Part shown: positions 10,765 through 23,906 of the stretch, piece by piece
How positions within the stretch are numbered: position 1 is the first letter of the stretch
Layout: every line of letters begins with the position of its first letter
From: Serilophus lunatus
Taxonomy: Eukaryota; Chordata; Aves; Passeriformes; Eurylaimidae
NCBI GenBank assembly: GCA_013399895.1
Contig: VXBA01005564.1
Coordinates: 279,343-343,342, forward strand
DNA length: 64,000 bases
Direction of reading: 5' to 3'
The notes under the pieces: model-generated
Databases searched by the model: none
What the model was told of the DNA's origin: nothing
The model's input: the letters and a program-made list of their open reading frames with translations, nothing else
Translations under genes and position numbers: made by a program

Positions 10765-13700
10765 TTCCTTTTGCTACAAGTGAATACCTGAGCTGACTGG
10801 TCTGAGTGATCAAAATGTTATGGTCATCGTTTTTACCCATGGTCACCCATTTCCAACTCATAGCCAACATACATCCTTTACTTCACAGGAGTCTTTCCTT
10901 CAACATGACACCCCTTTGCCCCTTTCTTCTTCATAGTCATACAAGAAGTCACAGCCTCAGAAATACTCCAAACTATCAGAGAAGTCAGACAAAAATTCAA
11001 AGCATTGTCATGTGTATAGATAGAAAGATCCACAGTATGTGTGCAGACCTGACTAATAAAGTCAATTGAAATCCTGTTATGCCAGCTTTGATTCCTTGAA
11101 TAGTTAACACCACAAAGGAGAAACGCACAGGAAATGTCATGCAGTCAGGGAAAGAACAGATGTTCATTTTAATGTTGCAATGAGGAGGAGAGTCAAGAGC
11201 AGTTAAATTCACAAATTCCCATTTCCTAAATGTTCACCTCTGCTTTGAATATCACACCAAAATTTTCCAGCTTAAGACTTATTTTTTTTTAGGTGGGGAG
11301 GAGAATTGTACACGACCACATTACAAAATCTGCTGTTTGTCTAAATGGTTAAATAAGCCAGAGAAATATCTCCTGGAAAATGTATCTTCTTCATTTTATT
11401 CAGCTTCTCACATTTTGCATGAGCTGTAAGGACATCAGATAAAATGAGAAGTAACTTCCCAGATGCATTTCTTTGCAAAGTTTGATATACCCTTCCAAAG
11501 GACATTGTTTTTCATTAACCTTTCTGTCTTTGAACATGTCTTATTCAGTAGAAACTAAAGCTACTTGTGTTTAAATCACCTCTTGTGTAAGAAAGAAGTA
11601 AAGGAAAGATATGAACGAATTTCAGGGAGTGGAGGTATTTTATTGCATATAAGGCATAGGATTTTTGGGTTTGTTTTGTTTTTAAAAAGCTATCAAGAAG
11701 ATGTATTACAAAAGTACTAGATGCTCATCCAAACATTTGGAGTTTATTCAAATCAGGTCCAACCTCAAGATTTTAACAGCCCATCCAGTATTAACTTTAA
11801 ACTTCCAGAACATTAGTACATCTTCTGTGTCATATGCCTTACAGACTACATATTTGTAGACTTATTCTGAAAGGAGTTATCATGATCTCTGATAGACTAT
11901 CTTAATAAACTCACTAAACGTACATACACTTCAAAGCACCACATAATTTTGAAAATGAACAAAAGGCACTTAAAAATTCAATTTGATCCCAGTGGTAGTA
12001 GGCATTGTAGAGCTAGCATGAGGCACAATTTTTTCTGCCTTCATGCAGTTTGCAGGATGCATAAGAACAGAAATGCCTGTCTTATTTGCCTTTGCCCTTT
12101 GGGTAATCACTATCATTTTAGTGAGCTTCTGACTGTACTCCAGGATATTGGTAATGAAAGCCAATATCAGATGCATACAGTATAAGACAACCTTATTGCA
12201 GCACTTCCATCACACATCATTATTATCAATTTGACCTTGTCAGCACACTGTGCAATATATTCTTTGCTTTAGGTTTTATTACTGCTATTCTTACTGTCTG
12301 CAGGAGTTACGTGATCTAATTGATCTCAACAGCACACTCATCCACAATGAGAATAAGTGTTCTGTCTTCAGGCATATTATTGTAGTGATTTCTTGCATTT
12401 ATCCATAGTCTATATCTGAGCAGACCTGTTTTGTGCATTATTATGCATTGCAATGTATTTTTCCTTTTAGATAGGATCTTGCACTGTGTGTCATTCGCTC
12501 TCCTTTAACATGAATAAAGAGCTTATTAGGGATGCATACTTCATCCTCTGAGATTAGCTGCTGTCAACGCATTTATGCCATCTAAAAATGTTGCAGGGAA
12601 AATGCCATTCAACAAACATACAGTTTTTGCGTGCTTTTCTTCAATATATTAAAATGGTATTCAGGACACTGAGTCAAATTGAAGAGTTCCTGAGACCAGA
12701 AATACACAATGTTTTCTAGTTTCTATAGCAAAGTAACGAAGAATTAAATGCATTATAGAAGGAAAAATTATAAAATTGCAGTAAATAGATTATCAAAATG
12801 ATTTCATATTGCGAAATTGCAAGGAAGAACTAAACTACCTGTAACAACATTTGGAAAACTTTTCAAGGGCCAGAGAAGGAAGACATTTTGTTAGAAAGAA
12901 AAATCAGCATTTTTTAATTACCTGTTTGAACAGTGGGAGGGGAGAATGGAGAAAGCTGATGAAGGAGAGAGATTGAGATAGCTGAAGGGCAGACAGAGAT
13001 TTAAGAATAAAGCCAATAAATAATGAAGAGGCAGAAGAGGAGTTAGGACAAGAAATACAGAAATTTATGATAGCTTTGGAATAAAGATTGAATTCCAGCT
13101 TTAACCTTTAACCTTGTCAAAACATTGTAAATGCTGGGGATTTCATCTAGTGTAATCATCTAGGTTTCCTCCATAATCTGTGGAGCAGGTTATTCCAAAG
13201 ACTCATTCCTGTCTTGTCTCAGAGATTCATATTACTAAACAGTCTGAGTCAGAGTTGCTTCATTCTCTCTCTGTTTCTGCAATGACTATGATGAGAGTTT
13301 AAAATGACTGCCAAAAGTTTACATGGCTTCACTTAGGAAGGATGAATTTCCTAACTGTATCAAGGTAGTTTTACGCCTACAGCAGCACATCTGGGCAGGC
13401 AGGAGGGAGTACCTGGACTGATGCAACAAAGTATGAAACAGAAGAAAGGCTAAGCAAGGTCAAAACTGGCATGAAGATGGCAAGAAAAAATGGAAAAATG
13501 ATTCACCAGTGTAATTTGCAGGCAAGCTTACTAAACTCAACCAACCAAACAAAAACCCTAGCAAAAAACAAACAAACAACTAACAAAATCTCCCAAGCCC
13601 CAAACCAACCAAAACCTTCCCTCCAACAAAACAGATTTCAATGGATTTATTATAGAATTACAGCTAGATGTTAATTTGGTAATCTGGACACAGCCTTATA

Positions 13701-14116
13701 CTGCACAGAGGAAGACATAAGAGTGCATTTATTTACTCTTGTTTTGCCCCAGAGGAAATACCATGTTTTCTCATGAAACATATTCAATCCCTTGAGATCA
13801 TGTGCTTTACGCTCAAATCCTTAATGAAAAAATTGGGTAACAACATTTTTCCCCCTCACTTCTAGAGGCAGCAAGTTAGTGATGGAAGAACCTGGAAAGG
13901 ACAGTAAGAATGCTAGAGCCCTGACATAGTTCAGCACAGGAGGAAGCCCAGATATAAATATTTCTAAATCTAAGGTATTACTTTTTTAGAAATACACATT
14001 TTAAAATTAAATCAGCATTATTTTCACAGCCATTAAAATTACTAGCAATTCAACGATTTCTATTCTTAAGTTGAAATGCCTCACAAACATAACATTATCT
14101 ATCCAGAAGGTCATTC
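10765..14116. other. AT-rich DNA, no gene seen
   Basis: About 3.35 kb with no recognised element except the C/A-rich tract at 13535-13640. Short open frames (up to 87 codons) show no family signature. Confidence 0.55.
13535..13640. repeat. C/A-rich low-complexity tract
   Basis: About 105 bp dominated by A and C on the plus strand (ACCAACCAAACAAAA, CAAACAAACAAC, CCCAAACCAACC). Same kind of tract as at 2745 and 47225. Confidence 0.75.
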
Positions 14117-14121
14117 CATTA

Positions 14122-15544
14122 TGTGGTGGTTTAATCCACCTTTTAGCGTTCAGGGGGCAGGTTCAATAAAAGTGACGGAAAACTGAATAGAATTTTCAGC
14201 AGGTAAACAGTTTTTATTACTGGGGAATTAAATTAGGGAGGTAGGGATAACCCACAGGAGACCCCAGAATTACATCGAGGGACAGCCGGCATGCAAGGAA
14301 AAAAAAAAAAAAAAGGGAAAAAAACAAAAAAAAGAAAGAGAACTGCTCTTGTCAGCTAAATGACTAGCTGCAAAAAAAGCAGGGGGGAAGGGTAGAAAAA
14401 TCTGTCTCTCCCTTCTCTCTCTCTTCGGAAGCACTTCCGGCCCTTCAGTCTCCCTGAAAAACACAAGAAGTAAAAACGACTCCCTCCCACCACCTCCCCG
14501 AGGGTTATTTGCCAGCCGAGCTGGAAATGGGTCTTGTGGTGAGAGAAATGGGTGGAATCCCACTGTGGGGGACCTGCGGATGCTGGGGACCAGAGCTGTG
14601 TGCCTCCTCTTGAAGCAGCCAAAGAAGAAGAGAGTGGGGCAGGCCCCTTGCGTCGACTTTTAAACCTTCTCGTTCTCACGTGGACCTCGTCGCCTTCTTC
14701 CTGGCCAAGCCGGCTTCCCATTCGTCCAGCCGGCCGGGCCCTGCCTCGGTTTCTGGTGTTTTCTCAACGAAGAACCACGAGTTTCAGTCGTTAGGCACCA
14801 TCTTTGTTTTCATGGCTGCAGCGCCTTAAAGGTGCCCCAACACCAAAACAGTGCCAGGGCCGGCCCCCCGTCGCTGTCCAGAAGCGGCAGCTGTGCTCAA
14901 GTTCCCGGCCACGGCCGGGCCAGGGCTGTGTGCCGCTGCCCGCCCTCCGGGGGTGAGGAGCCGCCACCTGTGAGCACGCTGGGGCTTCCCCACAGCCGTG
15001 CCCCCAGGCTGCTGCTTGCCCTGGGAGGCCACTGTGCCCGCACAGGGGGCGAGGGGGAACAGCAAGCAGGAGGAACAGAGGCTGTCCCGACTCTGGGACC
15101 GAGGGACCATGCGTGGCACAAGACAGCCCCAGGGCCATGTGTGCCAGCTGCTGGCGATCGGCCCCCATGGTCCCGGGAGCCTGGGGCGATGAGCCACCGC
15201 CTGGCCCTGGCCCCAGTCCCGTCCCCGCTCCCTCTCGAGATGGCCCCAGGGAAACGAGAAGCCGTTGCTATCCGGCCCCAGCCCCCATCCCAGCTTCCCT
15301 CCCCAAATCCCGGGAGAGCAGCCGAAGCAAGGGCCCCCCTCCACCCGCAGCCCACCACCCCGGTCCCAGCTGGGGGGTGGCGGGGGCAACCCCAGGAACG
15401 GCGATCAGAAGCGAGGGACACCCCTGGTCCCAGCTTTAAGGGAAACGGAATTTTAACTCAGGCAGGTAAGTGGAGTTTCTTACATTCATCCCAAAAGCCC
15501 TTTTTGACCACCCCCCACGATCCCAGCCCCCTCAAACAAGTACA
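14122..15544 (-). mobile_element. Large GC-rich LTR, probably solo
   Basis: About 1423 bp. The left edge TGTGGTGGTTTAATCCACC is the reverse complement of an LTR 3' end (...TTAAACCACCACA). Read on the minus strand, the last about 95 bp (AATAAAAACTGTTTACC to CCACCACA) aligns with the ends of the LTRs at 48469-50224 and 27613-28667. The U3 side is GC-rich and begins TGTACTTGTTTGAGGGGGCTG on the minus strand, resembling the G-rich start of the 48469 element. Flanks CATTA (14117-14121) and TATTA (15545-15549) match 4 of 5, so the right edge is probable, not proven. The polyadenylation signal is at 14213-14218. No viral coding region is attached. Long open frames inside are a by-product of GC content. 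Confidence 0.8.
14213..14218 (-). promoter_or_regulatory. LTR polyadenylation signal AATAAA
   Basis: TTTATT on the plus strand, so AATAAA on the minus strand, about 92 bp before the LTR end at 14122. The signal in the related LTR at 48469-50224 lies at nearly the same distance from its end. Confidence 0.65.
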
Positions 15545-15648
15545 TATTAATATAAATCCTGTGGATACAAAATGGCAAAAAAATTCTAAAAGGATAAAAC
15601 CTATAAACACCAGGGACCAAAGAAAAGAAATAGCCTCGTGCTGTTGCC
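15545..15648. other. 104-bp spacer between two LTRs
   Basis: Short AT-rich sequence between the large LTR and the next minus-strand LTR. No primer-binding site, polypurine tract or coding remnant can be identified, so I cannot say whether it is host DNA or leftover ERV. Confidence 0.4.
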
Positions 15649-16050
15649 TGTAGGTGAGATAAGAAAATTGAGACAAACACACGGTTTGGTAGGGGTGAAG
15701 GGAGAACAGCTTTACTGGTGAAGATCCCGTGATCCAAAAAGGAAGAGAATAACAATCTCTTTATATTTATAACCTTCTAAGTTACCATCATACCATCCAA
15801 CCAAAGTTCATCTAACTATTGTGCCCTTAAGTGTCCAACAGGAGTGTCCCTTATTATCTGTCCCCTCCCAGGACTTGCCCCATGGTAGGCCGAGAGGCCT
15901 AACCCTGTTTTGTCTTGCAACCCTTTTATCTATACAGAAGAATGCTGACATCTGAACACAGGCCTTCATGGGCCTTTAGTTTCCAAGCTTCTCAGCTAAA
16001 GTGAATCACCAGAAACATAAGTAAGGGTATCCCTTAAGGCATCAGTGCAG
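15649..16050 (-). mobile_element. Probable second LTR, unrelated U3; right edge uncertain
   Basis: Starts TGTAGGTGAGATAAG on the plus strand, the complement of an LTR end ...CTCACCTACA. On the minus strand a TATA box (TTATAAATATAAAGAG, 15758-15775) is followed about 45 bp later by AGTAAA (15711-15716) and 62 bp later by the terminal CA, the expected U3-R-U5 spacing. The U3 start cannot be fixed: I found no TG edge with a duplication of TTGCC (15644-15648). It differs from the neighbouring 14122 element. Call rests on layout, not on a recognised family. Confidence 0.55.
15758..15775 (-). promoter_or_regulatory. LTR TATA box
   Basis: Minus-strand TTATAAATATAAAG, about 45 bp upstream of the AGTAAA signal at 15711-15716. 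This fits transcription starting in the R region of the LTR at 15649-16050. Functionality today is unknown. Confidence 0.45.
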
Positions 16051-19000
16051 TAAAGTGTTTCAAATATACTTTCAGGAAGCTTTCGTATTGACTATTTTTT
16101 CAAGTGCATCTATAGTTTTAATAGTTACATTGTTTCTGTCATTTTAATACACATTATATTTTATTTTTTTTTTTAGAGAACAATGAAAACAAACTTTTAT
16201 CCTACCTTATTTAATAAAATTTGCATTTATGTATTTCTTCAATGCTGCAGCATGATGTATTAATTTATAGATTATCAGTGTAATAATGCTATCATAGTAC
16301 TACTTGTATAAAAAGCTAATTCAAATGCAAAAATTAATTTAGGAGGTAAAAAAATAATTCTTTTGTAGATGTGCTCTGTAGATTTTGTGCTATAGTTAAG
16401 TAATTGATGCATTTCTAATGTTATTTCATTAGCAGCATTGAGAAATTGCAAAATGCAACATGCATCTGTGTCTTCAGCACAATAAAACTTGACTCTAGTT
16501 AAAAAGAAATATATTCTATGATGGCAATTCATTTAATCTTTCAAGGCATAGTTACAATGTTTGACTAAATGACTGAATCATGTACTAATCACCAAAGGTT
16601 AAAATATTATTTAGTCAAAATTAAGCAATTTAAAGAAAAGAAATAGAATTTTGTATTAAAAAAAAAAAAAAGAAAAAGCAAGACATGAACTTGCTTTAAA
16701 TTAGCAGCACTTAAATTAGATATTGGTATGTCAGAAGCAATAACATTACATTTATTTAAAAAAAAAAAAATTGCCTGAAACCAAACTCACAATAATAACA
16801 CCAACCAAAAGGAAGCTAATGGAGAGTTGCAAAACCAGATTATTTATGAGTATTTATTTCATTTGCAAGTTTTTCCCCTTCAATCTCTATCACATTCATT
16901 TGCCACTAAGAATAATATTCCTATAAATGACATCTAAGAGGAATGGTTATGCTTTTTTGACATTTGTTAGCATGGCTTGTTATTACATTTCTATATGTAA
17001 TAGCTTACATTTATAGACAAAATTTATTAAAAGCACAGACTTCTAATTTTCTGTGTCCACATTAGCATGCTTGCTAAAAGCAATAATGAGGTTTCAAAGT
17101 AAATCCTCTGGCTATCCCTGAGCATTGATTCAGTTTGAAAGAAATATTCATTCACAAGTACTTGATTATTTTTTAAGTTAACCACAAAAGGAGCTCTGGT
17201 CTCGAAGAGATATTAGGTGCATTCAAACTTCTGGGGTAAATTTAACTGAACCAATGATTTTTGCTCTTGGACATCTTCAAATCAAGAGGATGGTGGAGAC
17301 ATTTATCCAGGGGAGCTAAGTAAAACTTCTCTGGAAGTAATAAAACCCATATTTCATAAAATACATTTCATATATTGTCATTGTAGGCACTTTATCTTTA
17401 GTATTTTGATATAGAAAGCCTGTTCCTATGCTGTGGATGTAGCATTTTTCATGCACTGTTTATTATTTACTTCTCACCTAAATGAGACAAAGGAGCCAGA
17501 AGGGGAAATAATTAAATGTAATTCATCATCAGATATGAAAAGTGTGTAACACTGACTCCAAATACCTAATATGCAAAATTTCTGAAAAATTCCAGAGATT
17601 TATTTACTGATACTGTGTACTTAAACCCACACTAGAATAATTTGGAAAACTAAAATAATTTTTCAGCTTTTTACTAAATGAGAAAAAAAAGAGGGCTTGA
17701 TTTAGTTGCAATGGATAATCTGAGCAAAACTCAGCTGTTTATATAAAAAACTCTACTGATGATCTATAAGGTGCTCTTTTTACCATTAAATTGTAAGGGT
17801 ACTTTAACTAATGTCATCACTTTGCACCTAATTACTGTGGATGGACAACCCATAGAATGTGGCATCCTATAGGTACTTATTTATATTTGTGGATTTTGTG
17901 TGCTGAAAGAATAAAAGTAATGTAAATAGAAGTGATTTCCATCATGTTTAATTTGCACTTCCACTTCTGCTTCTATGCTCTGCTTAAATCTTTTTATTTG
18001 TAAACTGACAGATCTCTTTCATTCACCACTTACCTCTGCTTAGTCAAGACTCTTCAGTGCAGACATTAATCTCCTTGGCTTTTGATGACGAAGTGTCCCT
18101 AATGTTATAATCGGCTTCTTATTTAGGAGGAACAGGAGATGTGTCACAGTAGCATAGACATGCATGATTTATTTTGGTGACCCAGCAAGATTTGAGGTTT
18201 TGTGGAAAGAAAAAAACCTCAAGGCACAAAAGAGTTCAGCATATCTGAACTGTACACACGTAATCAGTATGCTTGTTTGTTTCTCACAATTTGTATTACT
18301 GTCTAGAAAAAATCCTAGAAATAATCTTTGCATATAAATAATGCTTGCTAAAGATAGAACTCCAGAGGTTGGAGGTTTCTACCTTGTTTGGAGAGATAAG
18401 CCAGATAAGCTTTATGCAATTTGGATAGCTAAAATGGAGAGATTCTTTTGTTTTGAGAAGCCTGTATGTTCCACACCAGGGAGTCTGATGGTGTATTACA
18501 ACTACCTGTAGCTGAAATAGAGGCTTGTGACAGCTAGAAGTTATAAATGTGTTGATCATTATGTGATTAATTCTGACAATAATAGTAGACATATTTTTTT
18601 AAGTTTAAAGGTGATCTGGCTTATCTTTTTTCCAAGCATACTCATCACAGAAATCAGGGTTTTTTTCTTTTCTTCTGTATGTATATATATACACATATTT
18701 TCAATTGGAAAACAATACAGAATTGTTTTCGTTTTCTCAACTTTATACTCAGATGTAAAGAGACAGAGCCATTTTTCATAACAGAATAGGGAAACCAAAT
18801 ATGAATTTAAAATATCTTTTGATTTACAGGTAGGCATTCATCTGTTATGCTATATCATAACATCTAAAAACTTTGCCCTTGCTATTCCTTTGGTTGCATT
18901 TCCACTCTATTTCTTCTTGATATGATATAGATTTGTTGTCTCCAGCAAATTCACTAAACAGATAGCTTAGCTCCTAAGTTTTCTGGGTCTTTTGGCTTCC

Positions 19001-20345
19001 TTATATTGACAGTCATCAAGTCAGTGCAATTACTTGAGCAAACACAGCGACCTCTTGCTTTCTTATAGTTTAAAGGGACATAGATGAAAATTTTCTGTAT
19101 CTTGGTGCTTATAAATTATTAAATAAATTAATGAAATTAATTAAATTATATTAAATAAATATCACAAGGACTTGCTCAAATTATTTATGACATATAACTG
19201 GAAACACCTTAGATATCTATTATTTTTATTTTCTTGGCTGAAAAATGAGTTTTAGTATTGCAAATCAGTGATTCAAGAGATGTCACTTTGAACTCAAAAC
19301 ATTCATCCTAGTTTGTTGATTAATGGGTTGATTCTGGATCTTTGATTCCTAATTTGCTGCCCACAGGTTCAGTATTTCTCTAAAGTCTCACTGTATGTTT
19401 CTTCATTTAAAAAAAAAGAAAACCCCAAAAATACTAAAAATAAGTCAGTTCTTAAACACAAGAGAAGTTTCATCCTTTCAAGCAACATATTGGAAAAAAA
19501 GATCTACAATACATAAGTCTGAATCATTACAACATAAGAAAGATAACTCACTCAGGATAAGGTCAATTATTTCTATATAATAATGAAACATTTTGATCAA
19601 GATACACACACAAATCTTTATTCATTGTCTAGTAATTTTATTCATGTTCTGATCTGTAGTCAACTGTTTAGATTGTAAACTCATTAACAGCCCTAAACTT
19701 TGAATTCTTTACTTGGTCTCTTATTTTCTTCATCTACCTGTCTCTCTCCTATAATTCAGGAATATGTGTCTTCTGTTAATTACCACACACTTGTCCTTTC
19801 TTTTCTTGACACAGTTCTGAAAGAGAGAACCAGAATAAACCTGATTTGGACATATCTTCTCATTTTTTAATTTTTTTTTTTTTTTAATGAAAAAGCCATT
19901 TTGACTGGGGCTATCTTTCTGCTTAAGAAATTTCAGAAAAAAGGGAAAAGATAACAAGGAAGATAAACAGCTTACAGAATTGTACTATGCTTTCCTATTG
20001 CGAACAGATAATGAACAAACAATGAGATTCAAGAGCAGATCAAGAAAAAACTATTGATATTATCTAGGATAAACTATTTAAGATCTACATTTTCTTTGGT
20101 ATCAATTCCATCAATTCCTGTGCTTAACATTCTAATTCCTTGGTGTTAGGATTCCAAGGGTAGCAAATACATGGGTTTACAGCAAGTAGTTTTCAGACAT
20201 ATATCAGATCAACAACTAGATCTTCACTAGTCATCTTTCACTAAGATTATGCTGTTATCAAGTTACATGTAGTACTATTTGTGTTTCTAACAAAATATAT
20301 TCAATAATATTAATTAATAATATATAATTAAAAAGCAAAAAAAAA

Positions 20346-20369
20346 ATTTCATTATTTAAATAATGAAAT
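20346..20369. repeat. 24-bp perfect AT palindrome
   Basis: A perfect inverted repeat with no loop: the half-site ATTTCATTATTT is followed directly by its reverse complement. It lies in very AT-rich DNA, where such palindromes arise by chance more easily. Confidence 0.85.
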
Positions 20370-23300
20370 GTTAAATATAGTAATTAAATAATTTACTTCT
20401 GAACAGGCTTTTAAAAATCAAACTCTCAATGAAGCTGTTCTCATATTTTTTAGTCTTAAAAGTTACATATGGAAATCTTAGCAGCACATAATATGTTTCA
20501 ACTATGGCTAAAAACAGCTTATCTGGAATCTAACTAAAACTTAAAACACAGTAAGTTGAAGAACTGCTAAACACAAGTATAAAGCTTAATTACTTGACTA
20601 GTAATTCAGTTGTTTCATATATCCTTCCAGACATTTACTTTTGAGCTAGAAATACCAGATTCTCTTCTTAAAAAGAGGAGAAAAAACATACCTCTAGAAT
20701 GAGGGGGTTTTTTCATCCCAAAATAAATGTCCAGGATGGCACTTCTGCACAGAAACCTTTTTCTTCTCAGAAGATTAAATAGAAAACCTAGAGTGTTTTG
20801 CACACTTCAGTGTATTTTTCTAAGCTCTCTAGGCTTTAGGTGCCTAAAGTCATATGGAAAGAATCATGTCGTAAATGTCTCTGATTTTCAGTGTGCTTGA
20901 GTTGCAATAGAAAACCTGGAGGAGTTTAATGAAGTGATTGCTACATAAATATGAAGATGGTGAAAGATTGAAGATGAAAATGTTGAAATTAACATGACTT
21001 TGAAATGTGATACTTTGTTTCACTGCATTGCTCTCTAACAAATCTAAGGGTTCATACAGTATTGCCCTTTATTTCATGAGATTATAAGTAAGAAAATAGC
21101 TTGAAGAACAGAGGCTTAACCAGGGTAGCTTAAAGAACAAAAGCAATACTGTCATCCCTGTAGATGACTACAAGAAATTGATACCATTTTCTTGAAACTA
21201 AACAGGTGCATCCAGAACAGGAAGTTAACACGTCAGAGACTAGTGGTGACTTACTGAAGAAATCGACGATAACATCAGACAACCTGGGCAGAAAGTGCAT
21301 ATTGCAGATTCTTCTTTCTAAAGAATTTAGAAACTGGTAGCAATGAATAAAAATATGAAAGTAATATAATGGAAAAAAGTAGAATTATCAAGGAATTGTA
21401 ATTGTCAGCTGCCTGTTCCCTCATCTTCTCAGGTGTAATAAAGAATTCTCTGGAAAAAAATGTTTTAAAAAGCACTAGCGAATGTGATCCAGCAAGAAAG
21501 CTCACACCAATGTTTTTATCTTAATTGAAAGTGGAAGTTACGTTAAATTTCCTTTAAAATATAGATGCCAATTAAAAGTTTGCTTAAAAACTCTTTTTTA
21601 TCGAGAACAAATTTCAATGGCCTGGTGTCTATCCACCTTACTATAATATATTGCAGAATCAAAATTGTAAACATACAGCCATTGGGCACATTTTTAAAGA
21701 TTTTCAGATATTATAACATGCAAGTGTTACTATGTTCAAAATTTAAATATGGTTAATTTATAGGAAAGTGTTAGCAGGAAAACCTAGAAAAGTCAGAGCA
21801 CTCACCTCAAGCATATGCCTGTGGTTGTATGTATTCTTTAACAATGGGGATGTACAGTTTAGGTTTGTGCTCAAGAGCAGCCTGCAAACACACAGATAAG
21901 TTACAGGGTTCAGAAGAAGCTGGACGTTTTCTTCTATATGCAGTGTGAGGGAGGTCACCTTGGGTTAGGAGAAAGAGCCTTAGGCACAAAATCTGAACCT
22001 TGACACTTCTCACAGAATAAAACTTGTTCTGTTTTATTTACAGGGATTCTATTCTCTGTGGCTGAGAAAAAAGAAATATTCTCTTCCCAGACTCAATAAA
22101 AAAAACTCTCATATTTTATTTAGTGAACAGACTGTATATAATCAATACAGAGACATTTAAATCATATTATTATAGTAGGAGACACATAATATTTTTTCTG
22201 ATGATATGTATCTTCCATGCTTATTATGCATGCCCAGTAATAAATCCAAATCATTACAATTCTTTCTTAAATAGAAACATCCTTTAATTACATTCCAGAC
22301 ATCGCTTTTAATTTTTTAAAAAGAAAATTATTCCCCAAGTGGTCTGTTTGTATGTAGCCTACAAACCTTAAGACTTGCAATCTCCACAGTGGCATTAAAT
22401 CCTCCTGAGATAAACACAGCAGCCTTCTTTAGTCAAGAAAAAATGTAGACTGATTTTTTTCTTTCCTTTTATTTTTTTTTTCAGCATTAGCTGTAACTCT
22501 CTATGTATCTGACTATCTCTCTTAGAAAAAGAGTTTTTATAAGACATTCATCCCATGTGTGAAAGGTCAGAGTCAGAAGCTAAGTGTTCTACAGCAAGCC
22601 TCTAGGCTTGTTGTTAGAGAAGCCCAGAGGAGTAAAAACGTGTTCAAGTCAGGCAATAATGGATAAAGAGAAACAAAACAAAAATGCTCTGGAGGAAAAA
22701 GAAAATAATACCCACCTCTATGTTCTCAGAGGGAAAAGAGTCAGCAAGAAAAAAGAAATCCATAGAAAGAAAATCTCTGCTATAGAAGATTTAAAAGTAG
22801 GAGCCTGTATCAAACAATGTGAATAATTTATATTGAAAATCCAATGAAACAACTAACTCACTCTGCAATCTATTCTTGTAAAATATTATAATCATCCATA
22901 AATTTAACTACAAAAAGGAGCACTTAAAGATTCAAAGTATAATAAGACAAATAAGCACAGTGAAATTATCAATACAACTTAATTTTTCCCAAAGATGATA
23001 TTATGCATTAATCATATAATTCTATTTTTTAATTGTGATCTTGAGTGAACCTCAAAAATCACTTTTCTCATGAAAACAGCACTTATTACTCACTCTCACA
23101 CTGCATGGGCAACAGTGACTAAAATACAGACTAAAATGATGAAGTTCAGACTGCTGTAGAGAAATTACTATCAGCTGATAGTTATCACACATAATTAATT
23201 GCAGATGCAAAAATATAGTTTATTTTTAAACCAGCACGGATGTATATAACAAATCACCTACAGATACAGAAAATGTGTGAAACTGTATTGATTTTCTTTT

Positions 23301-23739
23301 TAATTTAGTTCTACAAGACATTGAGTATTCTCCATGATTCTGAAATAATTTCCAGTCAGGTAACAAAAAATAAGTGTACATAGATAAACACAGGCTGCCA
23401 AATCGTTTATTTCAGAAGAAAATTCTAGAAAAAGCCAAAGAAAATGCTTTTAGAAGGAATTATTGCTTGATTGAAAAAAATTGCAAATTGTTCTTCTCAT
23501 GAGTTAATATTAACTAGCTCCACTTTATTAAATGGAGTGAGTAAGACAATCAGGAGAAAAGGATTCTCTTTTATTCTGCAAACAAAAATACCTAGGTCCT
23601 TCAACTGAATATACATGGAACTTGAAGAATCAATGTATTTAGTGGCCTGAATTTATATGGCAAAATTGAGTAAAATGGATTATACCTTCTGTGAATCTTA
23701 TGAGAAGAGCTTCTTTCTGCAGTTTCCATTAAGATAGGG

Positions 23740-23754
23740 AAAAAAAAAAAAAAA
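23740..23754. repeat. A homopolymer (15 A)
   Basis: Run of 15 A just left of the G/T-rich tract at 23810. No retroposon body recognised next to it. Confidence 0.85.
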
Positions 23755-23809
23755 GGTGAAATGATGGTGATTTGGAAAAAATATAAATATATGTAAACAT
23801 GACTGCTTT

Positions 23810-23906
23810 CTGTTTTGTTTTGGGGTTTTTTTTCTGTGTATATTTTTTTTTGGGGGGGTGAGGGTTGGGATTTTTTGCTTTATTTGTTTGCTGGTTTGTT
23901 TGTTTC
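23810..23906. repeat. G/T-rich low-complexity tract
   Basis: About 95 bp mostly G and T on the plus strand, including GGGG, a run of seven G and GGTTGGG. Same composition as the tract at 3361-3456, with which it may share an origin. Confidence 0.75.

Noticed and set aside
14832..15653. Open frame of 273 codons, plus strand, with other overlapping frames on both strands
   Set aside because: It runs across the U3 of a GC-rich minus-strand LTR, where stop codons are rare. The composition is Pro/Arg/Gly/Ser-rich and four or more frames are open at once. No domain or viral protein motif is visible.
14117..16152. Alternative right edge for the 14122 LTR at 16147, where CATTA recurs after ...AATACA
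   Set aside because: This gives a perfect CATTA duplication, but the end ...TTTTAATACA has no likeness to the start of the related LTR at 48469, and a second LTR layout lies in between. The edge at 15544 (TATTA, 4 of 5) fits the family better.
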